Source: Candidatus Acidulidesulfobacter diazotrophicus (GTDB lineage Bacteria > SZUA-79 > Acidulodesulfobacterales > Acidulodesulfobacteraceae). Taken from it: a stretch of DNA of 46,433 bases. Below, one piece after another: positions 24,787-33,626 of this stretch. Both the position numbers and the translations under genes were made by a program. The DNA lies in contig SGBB01000018.1 of the NCBI GenBank assembly GCA_004195025.1, positions 1-46,433 on the forward strand. The letters run 5' to 3'. Each line of letters starts with the position of its first letter. The first letter of the stretch is position 1. A model generated the notes under the pieces. That model did not search any database and had not been told where the DNA came from. It worked only from the letters and a program-made list of their open reading frames with translations.

Positions 24787-26214
24787 ATGGCTAAAATGAC
24801 TAAGGAAGAAGTTCAAAAGACAAAAGATTGGATGAAAACCGAAGAATATAAAGAATTAAATTTTAAAAGAAAATCTATCGTAATTAATCCTGAAAGAGCT
24901 TGTCAGCCCCTTGGAGCTGTGCTTTGCTCCGCAGGATTTGAAGGTACTATGCCTTTTGTTCATGGTTCACACGGCTGCGTTGCTTATTACAGAAATAATT
25001 TATCAAGACATTTTAGAGAACCTATTGCCGCAGTTTCTACCTCTCTTACTGAAGATGGAGCGGTTTTCGGAGGACAGGCAAACGGATTTGAAGGGTTTAA
25101 AAATGCAATAAATCTTTACAAGCCTAAAATGTTTGCGATATCCACGACTTGTATGACGGAAATTATAGGAGACGATCTCGGCGCAATTGTAACTAATGCA
25201 AGGGCAAAAGGATTTCTCCCTGAAGATGTGCCTGCGCCTTATGCAAACACCCCAAGTTTTGTCGGTTCGCATTTGGAAGGATATGATAATATGCTTGCAG
25301 CAATTATAGGCACTTTAGGCGTTAAAAGCGAATCTGTTTCGGACACTATTAATATAATACCGGGGTTTGATACAACGACGGGAAATATTAATGAAATAAA
25401 AAGACTTTTAAATATTATGAAAGTTCCTTATCTTGTTATTGCAGATTATTCTAATACTCTTGATTCTCCGCTAAACGGAGAATATAAGCTTTACAATGAA
25501 GGCGCCACAACTTTGGAAGATACAAAAAATTGCGTTAGCAACAAGGCGACTATAGCGCTTCAAAAATTTAGCACCAAAAAGACTTTAAGCTTACTTTCGG
25601 AAAAATTTAAACAGGAAGCAAAAGCAGTTAAAAGTCCTGTGGGAATAAAATTTACGGATGAATTTTTAATGACCGTTTCTGAAATTACTGGAAAAGAAAT
25701 TCCTAAAGAAATTGAAGACGAAAGGGGAAGAGCGGTTGATTCAATGACCGATGCGCAGCAGTATATTCACGGTAAAAAATTTGCAATATTCGGAGACCCT
25801 GATATATTAATGGGGCTTACAAGCTATTTATTAGAAATGGGCGGTATTCCAAAATACGTGCTTTGTTCTAACGGAACTGAAGAATTTAAAAGCGATATTG
25901 AAGAATTATTGAAAGAATACGGATGCGATGAAGGAGAAGTTTATATAGATAAAGATTTATGGCATCTGCATTCGCTTGTAATGACGGGACCAGTAGATAT
26001 GCTTATCGGTCCGAGCCATGGAAAGTTTGTAGCAAGAGATGCGGGTGTTCCGCATATTAGATTAGGATATCCTATTTTCGACAGAGTCAATATCCATCGT
26101 TATCCTTTTTACGGATATTCAGGAGTAATTAATTTAACTACTTGGATAGTGAATACATTTATAGAAATTGTGGACAATATAAGCGATGATGCACATTTTG
26201 AGCTTTTAAGATGA
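24787..26214 (+). CDS. nifK: Nitrogenase MoFe protein beta chain NifK
   Basis: 475 residues. P-cluster ligands C39 (RACQPLGAVLC), C64 (GSHGCVAYYR) and C122 (STTCMTEIIGDDL). Other beta-chain features: HFREPIAAVSTSLTEDGAVFGG, GSHLEGYDNML and the C-terminal IGPSHGKFVARDAGVPHIRLGYPIFDRVNIHR. It lacks the roughly 50-residue N-terminal extension of Azotobacter NifK, as is usual in anaerobes. A GGAGG site lies 56 bp after nifD. Confidence 0.97.
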   Translation: MAKMTKEEVQKTKDWMKTEEYKELNFKRKSIVINPERACQPLGAVLCSAGFEGTMPFVHGSHGCVAYYRNNLSRHFREPIAAVSTSLTEDGAVFGGQANGFEGFKNAINLYKPKMFAISTTCMTEIIGDDLGAIVTNARAKGFLPEDVPAPYANTPSFVGSHLEGYDNMLAAIIGTLGVKSESVSDTINIIPGFDTTTGNINEIKRLLNIMKVPYLVIADYSNTLDSPLNGEYKLYNEGATTLEDTKNCVSNKATIALQKFSTKKTLSLLSEKFKQEAKAVKSPVGIKFTDEFLMTVSEITGKEIPKEIEDERGRAVDSMTDAQQYIHGKKFAIFGDPDILMGLTSYLLEMGGIPKYVLCSNGTEEFKSDIEELLKEYGCDEGEVYIDKDLWHLHSLVMTGPVDMLIGPSHGKFVARDAGVPHIRLGYPIFDRVNIHRYPFYGYSGVINLTTWIVNTFIEIVDNISDDAHFELLR

Positions 26215-26348
26215 AAATAAAAAACATAAATGCGAAGATTTAATTTATTTATTATTATTTGTTTAATAAGGTAAATAAATAATTAATGAGTAAAAAAAAT
26301 TATATAAAATGAAATTTGCAAGAAATGACTCAAGAGGAGGCGATTAAA

Positions 26349-27701
26349 ATGCAGCTTAAGGTGAAAGAAGAGTTATTTGACGAACCGACATGCAGCCACA
26401 ATATACAAAAAAAAGAAAAAAAAGCATGTAAAACAGCCGTTCCCGGTTCTTCAACAGGCGGATGCTCTCTTGACGGCGCATATATTGTACTGAGTCCTAT
26501 ACGAGATGCTCTTCATGTTGTCCATGGACCGATAAATTGCCTCGGCAACAGTTATAATCAAAGAACATCCGAGTCAAAAGGCAATGAAATATTTTATATG
26601 TACGGAATGACTTCTTCAATAAATGAAAATGACCTCATTTTCGGTTCTGAAGATAAATTAAAAAAAGGAATAATTTATGCAGTAAATAAGTTTAAACCAA
26701 AAGGGGTTTTTATATACAATACCTGCGTACCTGCATTAACAGGCGAAGACATTGGAGGCGTTGCAAAAGAGCTGGCTGAAAAACTTAATATTCCCGTAGT
26801 TCCTGTGTCAAGTCAGGGATTTTCAGGAGGAAAAAATTTAGGAAATAAGATTGCAGGCGATGCGCTCTTTGAATATGTTATAGGGAAAAAAGAGCCTGAT
26901 ATTGATATTTTAACCGATTATAATATTAATTTGATAGGTGAATACAACATAAAAGGCGAATTGTTTTTAATAAAAAAAGCTCTTAACGACAGCGGTATTA
27001 ATCTGCTTTCAAATATAACAGGGAATGCAACTATGGAAGAGATAATGTATTCACACAAGGCAGGTTTAAATGTTGTTGTATGTTCTAAGGCTTTAGTGTA
27101 TTTAGCCAGAAAAATGGAAGAAAAATACGGAATACCTTTTATAGAAGAATCGTTTTTCGGGCTTTCTTCGACAAATAATGCGATAATGCATATAGCCGAG
27201 AGTTTTAAAGACGCTAAATTAATAGAAAAAGTTAAAAAAAATATTGAATTAAAGACGAAAAAAATACAAAAAGAAATTGAGCCCTATAAAAAATTTCTAA
27301 CAGGCAAAAGAGTTCTGTTGTATACTGGCGGCGTTAAAAGCTGGTCTTTAATTTCAGCGTTAAACGATCTCGGTATGAAAGTTATAGCGACGGGGGTAAA
27401 AAAAAGTACGGAAGAGGATAAAAATAAAATTAAGGAATTTGACGCAAACGGCAATATTATAATGCTAGACAACGGAAACCCCGTTAATTTGATAAAAATG
27501 ATAAAAGATGAGCAAGCGGATATTTTGCTTGCGGGAGGCAGAAATCAATATACGGCTATTAAATCTTTAATACCGTTTTTAGATGTTAATCAGGAAAGAG
27601 GAAACCCTTATACTTCATATGAAGGGGTAGTCCATCTCGGAAGACAGATTTATCTTGAACTTAATAGCCCTGTATATGACGTTATAAGAAAAGCAAGTTA
27701 A
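26349..27701 (+). CDS. nifE: FeMo-co scaffold protein NifE
   Basis: 450 residues from the ATG at 26349, chosen because AGAGGAGG (26333-26340) stands eight bases ahead; an in-frame TTG at 26316 would place that site inside the gene. Cluster-ligand regions PGSSTGGCSLDGAYIVL, HGPINCLGNSYNQRTS and NTCVPALTGEDIGGVA are present. Forms NifE2N2, on which NifB-co is matured to FeMo-co. Follows nifK after 134 bp. Confidence 0.93.
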   Translation: MQLKVKEELFDEPTCSHNIQKKEKKACKTAVPGSSTGGCSLDGAYIVLSPIRDALHVVHGPINCLGNSYNQRTSESKGNEIFYMYGMTSSINENDLIFGSEDKLKKGIIYAVNKFKPKGVFIYNTCVPALTGEDIGGVAKELAEKLNIPVVPVSSQGFSGGKNLGNKIAGDALFEYVIGKKEPDIDILTDYNINLIGEYNIKGELFLIKKALNDSGINLLSNITGNATMEEIMYSHKAGLNVVVCSKALVYLARKMEEKYGIPFIEESFFGLSSTNNAIMHIAESFKDAKLIEKVKKNIELKTKKIQKEIEPYKKFLTGKRVLLYTGGVKSWSLISALNDLGMKVIATGVKKSTEEDKNKIKEFDANGNIIMLDNGNPVNLIKMIKDEQADILLAGGRNQYTAIKSLIPFLDVNQERGNPYTSYEGVVHLGRQIYLELNSPVYDVIRKAS

Positions 27702-27739
27702 AGATTAATGAATCTTATTTTAATAAATATAAATATATT

Positions 27740-29158
27740 ATGGAAAATTTAAAAAACATTGAGATAAATCCGTTAAAAACCAGTTCTTCGCTTGGAGCAG
27801 TTATTGTATTTCTTGGTGTTAAAGATGCCGTTGTTCTTATGCATGGTTCGCAAGGATGCGCCAGTTTTGACAAAGTTACTTTAACCAAGCATTACAGAGA
27901 AAATATACCTATTTATACAACCGCTTTAAACGAACTGGGAGCAATTTTAGGAGGAAGCGACTATTTAAAAGCGGGAGTTAAGAACATTGCCGATAAAATT
28001 AACCCCGCTTTTATAGGTATTACATCGACAGGTTTAAGCGAAGTAAACGGTGAAGATATTAATGCAACTTTTAATGAGTTAAAAAAAGAATTAAAAGAAA
28101 GCGGTTCTTATGAAAATTTAAATATGGCTTATGTCAGTACTCCGGATTATAACGGAAATTTTGAAGAAGGATATAAAAATGCTATCCTTGCATTGTTAAA
28201 AGAATTTTGTAAAGATACTAAAAATACTGCAAATACAATAAATAATAATTTAGCCGGCTTAAATGTAAACGATGATAAAAATAATATAAGAAATATAACA
28301 GATTATAAAAATAGCGATTATAAAAATAATAATGGTAAAAACATTCAAAGTATACGCGCCAACGTATTTTGTCCGTTTTCTTTTACGGCAATAGATTTTT
28401 TAGAGCTTAGAGAATTATTGGAAGATTTCGGCATTACGCCCGTCATGATACCGGATTTAGGAACTTCAATGGACGGACATCTTGATGAAAACGGCTATTT
28501 GCAGACGACATCGGGCGGAGTAGATATTAAAGATTTAAAAACAATCGGGTTAAATAATTTAAATGTAATTATAGGCAGCAGTTTAAAAGGTTTAATCGCA
28601 CCGGTTAAAGAAATTACAGGATTAAATACTTATTATTTTTCAAATATAAGCGGATTAAAAAATACGGATTTATTTTTTAAATTTATTGAAGAAATATCTT
28701 CAATAAAGACTCCTGAAAAATATAAAAGACAAAAAAAACAATTAATGGACGCATACTTGGATTCACATTTTTATTTTTTAGGTAAAAATATTGCAATAGC
28801 AGAAGGAATTGATATATTAGATTCTTTTTCGGAAATATTTGCGGAAGTAGGCGCAAATATTAAAATAGGAGTAACAACCTCAAGTTCTTATGAAAATTTA
28901 AAAAACAGATTTGAAATTTTAACGGAAGGCGATATTGATTTATTCGGCGAACTTATAGAAACTGACGGCAATAATATAGATTTAGTGATTTCAAACTCCA
29001 ATGCAGAATATACTGCCGAAAAAATAGGCGTACCTATTTTAAAAGCGGGTTTTCCTCTTATAGACCAGATAGGGCACAATTTTAAACACCGTATACTTTA
29101 TAAAGGCAGCGCTAATTTGGTATATGAAGCTGCAAATTTGTTAATGAAAAATTCATGA
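27740..29158 (+). CDS. nifN: FeMo-co scaffold protein NifN
   Basis: 472 residues. The N-terminal LKTSSSLGAVIVFLGVKDAVVLMHGSQGCASF with C40 and the TALNELGAILGGSDYL and STGLSEVNGEDI stretches are NifN/NifK-like. SFTAIDFLELRELLEDFGITPVMIPDLGTSMDGHLDENGY is characteristic of NifN. Residues about 157-203 are an Asn/Lys/Asp-rich insert (NNIRNITDYKNSDYKNNNGK) between two conserved strands. Only one of the usual N-terminal ligand cysteines is obvious. No strong ribosome-binding site; 38 bp after nifE. Confidence 0.9.
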   Translation: MENLKNIEINPLKTSSSLGAVIVFLGVKDAVVLMHGSQGCASFDKVTLTKHYRENIPIYTTALNELGAILGGSDYLKAGVKNIADKINPAFIGITSTGLSEVNGEDINATFNELKKELKESGSYENLNMAYVSTPDYNGNFEEGYKNAILALLKEFCKDTKNTANTINNNLAGLNVNDDKNNIRNITDYKNSDYKNNNGKNIQSIRANVFCPFSFTAIDFLELRELLEDFGITPVMIPDLGTSMDGHLDENGYLQTTSGGVDIKDLKTIGLNNLNVIIGSSLKGLIAPVKEITGLNTYYFSNISGLKNTDLFFKFIEEISSIKTPEKYKRQKKQLMDAYLDSHFYFLGKNIAIAEGIDILDSFSEIFAEVGANIKIGVTTSSSYENLKNRFEILTEGDIDLFGELIETDGNNIDLVISNSNAEYTAEKIGVPILKAGFPLIDQIGHNFKHRILYKGSANLVYEAANLLMKNS

Positions 29159-29171
29159 AGGAGGCATCAAT

Positions 29172-29549
29172 ATGAAAGTAGGGTTTGCAACGACAGATAA
29201 CGTTTTTATCAACGACCATTTCGGATGGGCAAAAAAAATTGCAGTTTATGATGTTACCGAATCAGGGTTCGACTTTATTGGATTAAGGGAATTTGAGGAA
29301 GAAGAAGATGAAACTGAAAAAATAGATAAAAAAATTGCAAAATTAAGAGACTTAAAAATAATATTTGTTGAAAGTATAGGCGGAACGGCTGCCGCAAAAG
29401 TAGTCAGTTCCGGTATACACCCTGTTAAATCGAAGCCAGACGATAAAATAGTAAATGTTCTTGAAAATTTACGGGAGGTTTTATCAAAGAATCCGCCGCC
29501 ATGGCTAAAAAAAATTGTAATGAAGGAAAAAACGGCAAATATGGTATAA
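29172..29549 (+). CDS. nifX: NifX-family FeMo-co carrier protein
   Basis: 125 residues of the dinitrogenase iron-molybdenum cofactor family: MKVGFATTDNVFINDHFGWAKK at the start, a mid DLKIIFVESIGGTAAAKVVSSGIHPV, and a C-terminal FPPW-like NPPPWLKKI. NifX proteins carry NifB-co or FeMo-co precursors to and from NifEN. GGAGG site; 13 bp after nifN. It supplies as a separate protein the domain missing from the short NifB. Confidence 0.92.
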   Translation: MKVGFATTDNVFINDHFGWAKKIAVYDVTESGFDFIGLREFEEEEDETEKIDKKIAKLRDLKIIFVESIGGTAAAKVVSSGIHPVKSKPDDKIVNVLENLREVLSKNPPPWLKKIVMKEKTANMV

Positions 29550-29605
29550 TAATTGCAATAATTATAATAAAAATTTTCTTTTGCAACAGCATTTTGAGAA
29601 GAACT

Positions 29606-29626
29606 AAAAAGCATATTGAGCTTTTT
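29606..29626 (+). terminator. Hairpin after nifX, possible attenuator
   Basis: AAAAAGC-ATATTGA-GCTTTTT forms a 7-bp stem with the T-run in the stem's right arm. It lies 57 bp after nifX and 43 bp before a sigma-54-type element for nifI1. Weak by stem strength. Confidence 0.35.
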
Positions 29627-29666
29627 CACTTCGGATTTAAATATCTTTAAGGCGGACGATGACGCT

Positions 29667-29684
29667 GCGGCAGTTGTTATGCAG
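29667..29684 (+). promoter_or_regulatory. Sigma-54-type element before nifI1
   Basis: GCGGCAGTTGTTATGCAG carries GG (29669-29670) and GC (29681-29682) ten bases apart. Fits CGGCAG-N5-ATGCA, a weaker match than the nifH element. About 95 bp upstream of nifI1. Confidence 0.4.
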
Positions 29685-29775
29685 CAGTAAACTATAAAAT
29701 TATTAAATCAATATAAAATAAATTTGGATAAAAATTTTATAATTGTTTAATCAATAACTAATTAGGAGAAAAATT

Positions 29776-30102
29776 ATGGAATCTATGGAAATGATCAGAG
29801 CAATAATCAGACCGGAAAAAGAAAAAGATGTTTTAAAGGGGCTTGAGGAAGGCGGATTTATATCCGTTACAAAGATGCATGTTTTTGGAAGGGGTAAACA
29901 AAAAGGCATAAAGGTTGGACAGGTTGTTTATGACGAGCTGCCTAAACTTGAACTTATGATGGTTGTAAGCAAAAATGATGCTGAAAAGGTATGTGATATT
30001 ATACAGGAAAATGCATATACCGGTAATATTGGCGACGGCAAAATATTTGTAGTGCCAGTTAGCCATACTTATACTGTAAGAACAGGCGCGGAGGGGCTTT
30101 AA
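29776..30102 (+). CDS. nifI1: NifI1, PII-family nitrogenase regulator
   Basis: 108 residues of the GlnB fold: MEMIRAIIRPEKEKDVLKGLEEGGFIS, then the T-loop VFGRGKQKGIKVGQVVYDELPK (about 37-57) and the C-terminal TGNIGDGKIFVVPVSHTYTVRTG. The T-loop GRGKQKGI and the lack of a uridylylation Tyr at the GlnB position are typical of NifI1. In archaea and anaerobic bacteria NifI1 and NifI2 form a complex that binds NifDK and switches it off when nitrogen is available, with 2-oxoglutarate relieving it. AGGAG site. Confidence 0.93.
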   Translation: MESMEMIRAIIRPEKEKDVLKGLEEGGFISVTKMHVFGRGKQKGIKVGQVVYDELPKLELMMVVSKNDAEKVCDIIQENAYTGNIGDGKIFVVPVSHTYTVRTGAEGL

Positions 30103-30103
30103 T

Positions 30104-30523
30104 ATGGAATCAAAATTTGAAGAAAAAGCGGTTGAGGTGTTGGCAATAATCAGAAGACATAAATTTCAAGAAACTAAAAAAATGCTCTCAGATGCAGGTT
30201 ATGATCAAATGACATTTTATTCTATACACGGCAGAGGTAAACAGAAAGGACGCGGCGGTTTAGCCAACGAGCTGGATCCTGGATTAGATTTAATAAACAA
30301 AAATAAAGATAATAATATGGAAATGGCGGATAATGATTATCATTTTTTGCCAAAAAGAATGTTGTCTTTAGTTATACCTGAAAGCGCTATGTCAAAAGTG
30401 TTGGAAATTATAATAAATATTAATAAGACAGGGTTTTACGGGGACGGAAAAATATTTGTCATACCCGTTGGATTTGTTGAAAGGATAAGAACTTCGGAAG
30501 AAGGGTTATATGCTTTAGCGTAA
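30104..30523 (+). CDS. nifI2: NifI2, PII-family nitrogenase regulator
   Basis: 139 residues. GlnB fold with FYSIHGRGKQKGRGGLANELDPG in an elongated T-loop containing an Asn/Asp-rich segment (INKNKDNNMEMADND), then LSLVIPESAMSKVLEIIININKTGFYGDGKIFVIPVGFVERIRTSEEG. The longer T-loop and the ERIRT end identify NifI2. The ATG lies one base after the nifI1 stop, within a GGAGGGG site. Last gene of the nif cluster; usually this pair sits between nifH and nifD. Confidence 0.92.
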   Translation: MESKFEEKAVEVLAIIRRHKFQETKKMLSDAGYDQMTFYSIHGRGKQKGRGGLANELDPGLDLINKNKDNNMEMADNDYHFLPKRMLSLVIPESAMSKVLEIIININKTGFYGDGKIFVIPVGFVERIRTSEEGLYALA

Positions 30524-30536
30524 TTTTAAAATTTAA

Positions 30537-30713
30537 AAAGTTCCTTAATTCTGCATATAACTTAATGATAATTATTTAATATTTAATTTTGCTTGTTTTA
30601 TACATTTTATAATAATAATTTAATTTATTTATTACGTTTAATAAATTAAATTTATGTTATTTTAAATATTAAATAATTATTTTTTTAATTCTATGTCAGT
30701 ATTAAGGAACTTT
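30537..30713. repeat. 177-bp inverted-repeat element after nifI2
   Basis: Perfect 13-bp ends AAAGTTCCTTAAT (30537-30549) and ATTAAGGAACTTT (30701-30713), extending imperfectly to about 20 bp (CTGCATA against CTGACATA). Inside is a second perfect 12-bp inverted repeat ATTTAATTTATT/AATAAATTAAAT (30618-30629, 30640-30651). MITE-like or a large hairpin that could end nif transcripts. It makes up the nifI2 downstream gap. Confidence 0.7.
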
Positions 30714-30716
30714 CAC

Positions 30717-30773
30717 TTATTTCTTTTTTGTTGACGGTTTTTTAGTTTCTTTTTTTATCGGTTTATTTGCCAT
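30717..30773 (-). CDS. Possible 18-residue basic peptide
   Basis: ATG at 30773 preceded by a strong AGGGGGTG site opens a frame of 18 codons: MANKPIKKETKKPSTKKK. Lys-rich, no hydrophobic part. The site and start spacing are better than chance, but the peptide is too short to classify. It lies about 100 bp downstream of the fmdB-type gene on the same strand. Confidence 0.35.
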   Translation of the reverse strand: MANKPIKKETKKPSTKKK

Positions 30774-30869
30774 GTTTAATTCACCCCCTTACTTCCTTTA
30801 TAGTTATAATATTTTTAGACTATTATATTATATTATTATATGAAACATTAATGTATATAAAATATTTAT

Positions 30870-31217
30870 TTATTTATCTGTGGTGCCTGTCCCGCAAGCT
30901 TTATCTGTTCCGGAAGAACAGCATGGAGCGGCAGCGGCGGTTGGCACAGACGCGGTTGAAGTATTGGCAGCGGTTGATGTAGATGTTGCCTTGTCATTTT
31001 CTTTCGTTGTCGCAGCTGTATGCGATGGCGATTTGCTGCTGCTTGCGTAGTCAGTTTTATACCACCCCGATCCTTTTAGAACAAAACTTGAATTTGAAAT
31101 TAGTTTTTCAAGTTTACCGTCGCATTTAGGGCATTTCTCTAAAGGTTTTTCATTTATTTTTTGAATTACTTCCGTTATCTCTCCGCAGTCGCTACATTTG
31201 TACTCTCTTATAGGCAT
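30870..31217 (-). CDS. FmdB-family zinc ribbon protein
   Basis: 115 residues. The N-terminal [17 protein letters not shown] and [17 protein letters not shown] give a CxxC...CxxC zinc ribbon, followed by [15 protein letters not shown], the standard FmdB-family end. The C-terminal half is Ser/Thr/Ala-rich with a late [11 protein letters not shown]. The start at 31217 (MPIREYKC) is preferred over upstream ATG 31244 because a GGAGGGT site lies just ahead and homologues begin there. The family was named for a putative regulator; its function remains unclear. Confidence 0.88.
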   Translation of the reverse strand: MPIREYKCSDCGEITEVIQKINEKPLEKCPKCDGKLEKLISNSSFVLKGSGWYKTDYASSSKSPSHTAATTKENDKATSTSTAANTSTASVPTAAAAPCCSSGTDKACGTGTTDK

Positions 31218-31703
31218 ATTGACCCTCCGATATATATTTTCCAATTTTTGGTTTTTTTAAAATTTATTTTAATCAGCTTATTATATCAAGATATTATATC
31301 ATAAATTTATCTTTTTTCATACTCGCCTGCAACTATAATATTTATATATATACCTTATGTAATATAACATACAATATACCTTTAATTTTATTTTTATTAT
31401 ATCATTAAATATATTAAAAATAAAATTTTCTATAGGCAATCTTAGGAGGGGAAGTGGTATTAATTATGCGATAGAAATTTTCATTACGGATGACCGCTTC
31501 GCTCTCGGCTTATAGCATAACGAACAGAAACGGCACGCGTTTCTGTCTTTGGAATTTTCCTGCTTACGCAGGAATGACTTAGCGGGGATTTTAATCTTCA
31601 CACTTAGGGTGTTATTCCCGCGAAAGTGGGAATCCAGTGTTATTAATGCATTGCGGTATGTTTAATAATTTATATCGGCAATTTTATGGAGGGGGGTATT
31701 TAC
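31218..31703. other. Intergenic region with a 224-bp inverted-repeat element
   Basis: 486 bp. The first half is AT-rich spacer. The second half holds the repeat element 31462-31685. No gene seen before the small ORF at 31704. Confidence 0.6.
31462..31685. repeat. Inverted-repeat element (copy B), paired with 37102-37329
   Basis: Shares with the 37102-37329 copy the order GGATGACCGCTTCGCTCTCG, GAACAGAAACGGCA(C/T)GCGTT, a GCAGGAATGAC block, a CGAAAG(T/C)... GGAATCCAG block, TTATTAATGCATTGCGGTAT and the right end ATATCGGCAATTTT. The left end AATTATGCGATAG is a decayed partner of the right end. Confidence 0.85.
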
Positions 31704-31859
31704 TTGACAAACAACGCTTATTGTGCTTTTATTGATAATATTTATAACGGATATATGCATATAATAATATTGACTATTAAAGTCTGCTGCTTAACATTAA
31801 TAATAATATTAAATATCTATTTATTTTATTACTTATTACCTAAAAATAATTTTACATAA
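31704..31859 (+). CDS. 51-residue single-helix membrane peptide before the chemoreceptor
   Basis: A TTG at 31704 with a GGAGGGGGG site seven bases ahead opens 51 codons: [17 protein letters not shown], then a long hydrophobic helix ([21 protein letters not shown]) and [13 protein letters not shown]. It ends 14 bp before the chemoreceptor start and could be translated with it. Alternative: TTGACA at 31704-31709 could instead be a -35 box of the chemoreceptor promoter, though no good -10 follows. Confidence 0.45.
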   Translation: MTNNAYCAFIDNIYNGYMHIIILTIKVCCLTLIIILNIYLFYYLLPKNNFT

Positions 31860-31873
31860 TACGGAGGAACGCA

Positions 31874-33565
31874 ATGTTAGTAACGTTTAAATCAAGGCTT
31901 TACTTTGCAGCTGTTTTAATGTTTTTTATAATTTTAGCAGGAGATTTTATTGTAATTAAGTATATAAATACATTTAGGAATTCATCATATACTCAATCGG
32001 TAGTTAATTCTACGATTAGCTCTTTATTAAAGATTCAACGAAATGCAATGGGTATAGTTTATCTTTCAAAACTTAGAAAGGCTGATATTAAAATAGCAAA
32101 ATCGGAAAAAAAGACTTTTAATTCTTCGGCTATTGACAAAAAAATAGCAGGACTCGTAAAAGAAATTAAAATGGATAGAGTAAGCGTTTTACCTTCTATT
32201 AACGGTTTTTACGGCGGTTTCAGTCATGAAAATTTTCATACGCTTTTCGGCGTAAAAAAAGATCATATAAAAAGACCAAAAAGCTATAAAATCACTGCAG
32301 CAATGCTTAAATTAAGAGAACACATGGCGCATGTGAGACCTATTATGAATAAGCTTTTAAAAAATCCTTTAAAAGTTGGTCCGACTATGAAAATAATCTA
32401 CTGGAAGAAAAATATGGATATAATTATTAAACACCTCCAATTTGTTGATAATACACTAATCGTACATACTACTAAAAAAATAGATATACTTTTAGATTTT
32501 TTTATGGTACTTCCATTTTTAGTTCTCGTAGCGCTTCTTCTAATAAGCTATTATTTTAAAAAAACACTATTAGATGAGCTAGATCTTACGATAAAAAAAA
32601 TAGGCGAAGTGGCAAAAGGCGATTTAAGGTCAAAAATAATAATGAATATAAATCCAAAAAACGAAATAGGAAAACTTGTAAATCATGTAAATACACTTAT
32701 TGATTCATTATCTAACAATGTCAGCATGATTTCAAGTGCGGTAAATTCTATCTCAAGCAGCGGTACCGAGCTGACTTCTTCTTCAAAAGAGTTGGAAGAA
32801 AATATAATGAAAATGAAACAGAACGGCTCGTCCATTTTAGAATCAATAAAGCAGATAACTCTTGCTATAATGGAGGTTGCAAAAAATTCATCATCGGGAG
32901 CGCAGGAAGCGGAACTTACTAATAAAGCTACCGATGAAGGTTATAATGCCGTTCAAAATGTTATAAACGAGATTAACTCCATAGAAAAAGCCGTAAATAA
33001 AGCTTCCGCCGTCATAGAACAGCTCGGCGCATCCTCGCAAAGAATAGGCGAAATAATAGCGGTAATAGATGAAATAGCAGACCAGACCAATCTCCTTGCT
33101 TTAAATGCCGCTATTGAAGCGGCAAGAGCGGGAGAACAGGGAAAGGGTTTTGCCGTTGTTGCCGATGAAGTCAGAAAACTCGCTGAAAGAACCACAAAGG
33201 CAACAAAAGAGATAACAGGAATGGTTGTTTCTATACAGGAAGATACGGGTAAGGCTGTTGAGTCAATGAATTACGGAAAAGAAGAAGTTAAAAACGGCGT
33301 AATCGTAGCTAAAAAAGCAGGTGAACAGATTGAGGCTATCAAAGAATTGACAAATAAACTGAAAGATATGATTACTTTAATAGCAACCGCCGCAGAAGAA
33401 CAATCAACAGCTACCGAGGAAATATCAAACTCTTCCGATTCAATACTGCATTCTCAAGAACTGGCTTTTTCAAGCAGCACGCAGGTAAACGAAGCCGCGG
33501 CTTCGTTATCTAAGCTGGCGGTAGAACTATCTAACACGGTTAATGTTTTTAAATTTAATTTATAG
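31874..33565 (+). CDS. Methyl-accepting chemotaxis protein
   Basis: 563 residues. Membrane helix about 10-28, a helical periplasmic sensor of about 175 residues, second helix about 207-227 ([17 protein letters not shown]), HAMP about 228-285, and the signalling domain about 300-560 with the hairpin tip [48 protein letters not shown]. No che genes are adjacent, so it must work with a remote CheA/CheW. The periplasmic domain shows no recognised ligand motif. GGAGG site. Confidence 0.93.
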   Translation: MLVTFKSRLYFAAVLMFFIILAGDFIVIKYINTFRNSSYTQSVVNSTISSLLKIQRNAMGIVYLSKLRKADIKIAKSEKKTFNSSAIDKKIAGLVKEIKMDRVSVLPSINGFYGGFSHENFHTLFGVKKDHIKRPKSYKITAAMLKLREHMAHVRPIMNKLLKNPLKVGPTMKIIYWKKNMDIIIKHLQFVDNTLIVHTTKKIDILLDFFMVLPFLVLVALLLISYYFKKTLLDELDLTIKKIGEVAKGDLRSKIIMNINPKNEIGKLVNHVNTLIDSLSNNVSMISSAVNSISSSGTELTSSSKELEENIMKMKQNGSSILESIKQITLAIMEVAKNSSSGAQEAELTNKATDEGYNAVQNVINEINSIEKAVNKASAVIEQLGASSQRIGEIIAVIDEIADQTNLLALNAAIEAARAGEQGKGFAVVADEVRKLAERTTKATKEITGMVVSIQEDTGKAVESMNYGKEEVKNGVIVAKKAGEQIEAIKELTNKLKDMITLIATAAEEQSTATEEISNSSDSILHSQELAFSSSTQVNEAAASLSKLAVELSNTVNVFKFNL

Positions 33566-33626
33566 TCAATTTAATAAATATAATAAATATTCTATATATA
33601 TATATTACAATAGGAGTTTGCAATAT

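Noticed and set aside
30767-30982. Plus-strand 71-residue frame antisense to the fmdB-type gene
   Set aside because: No ribosome-binding site; overlaps a well-supported zinc ribbon gene on the other strand.
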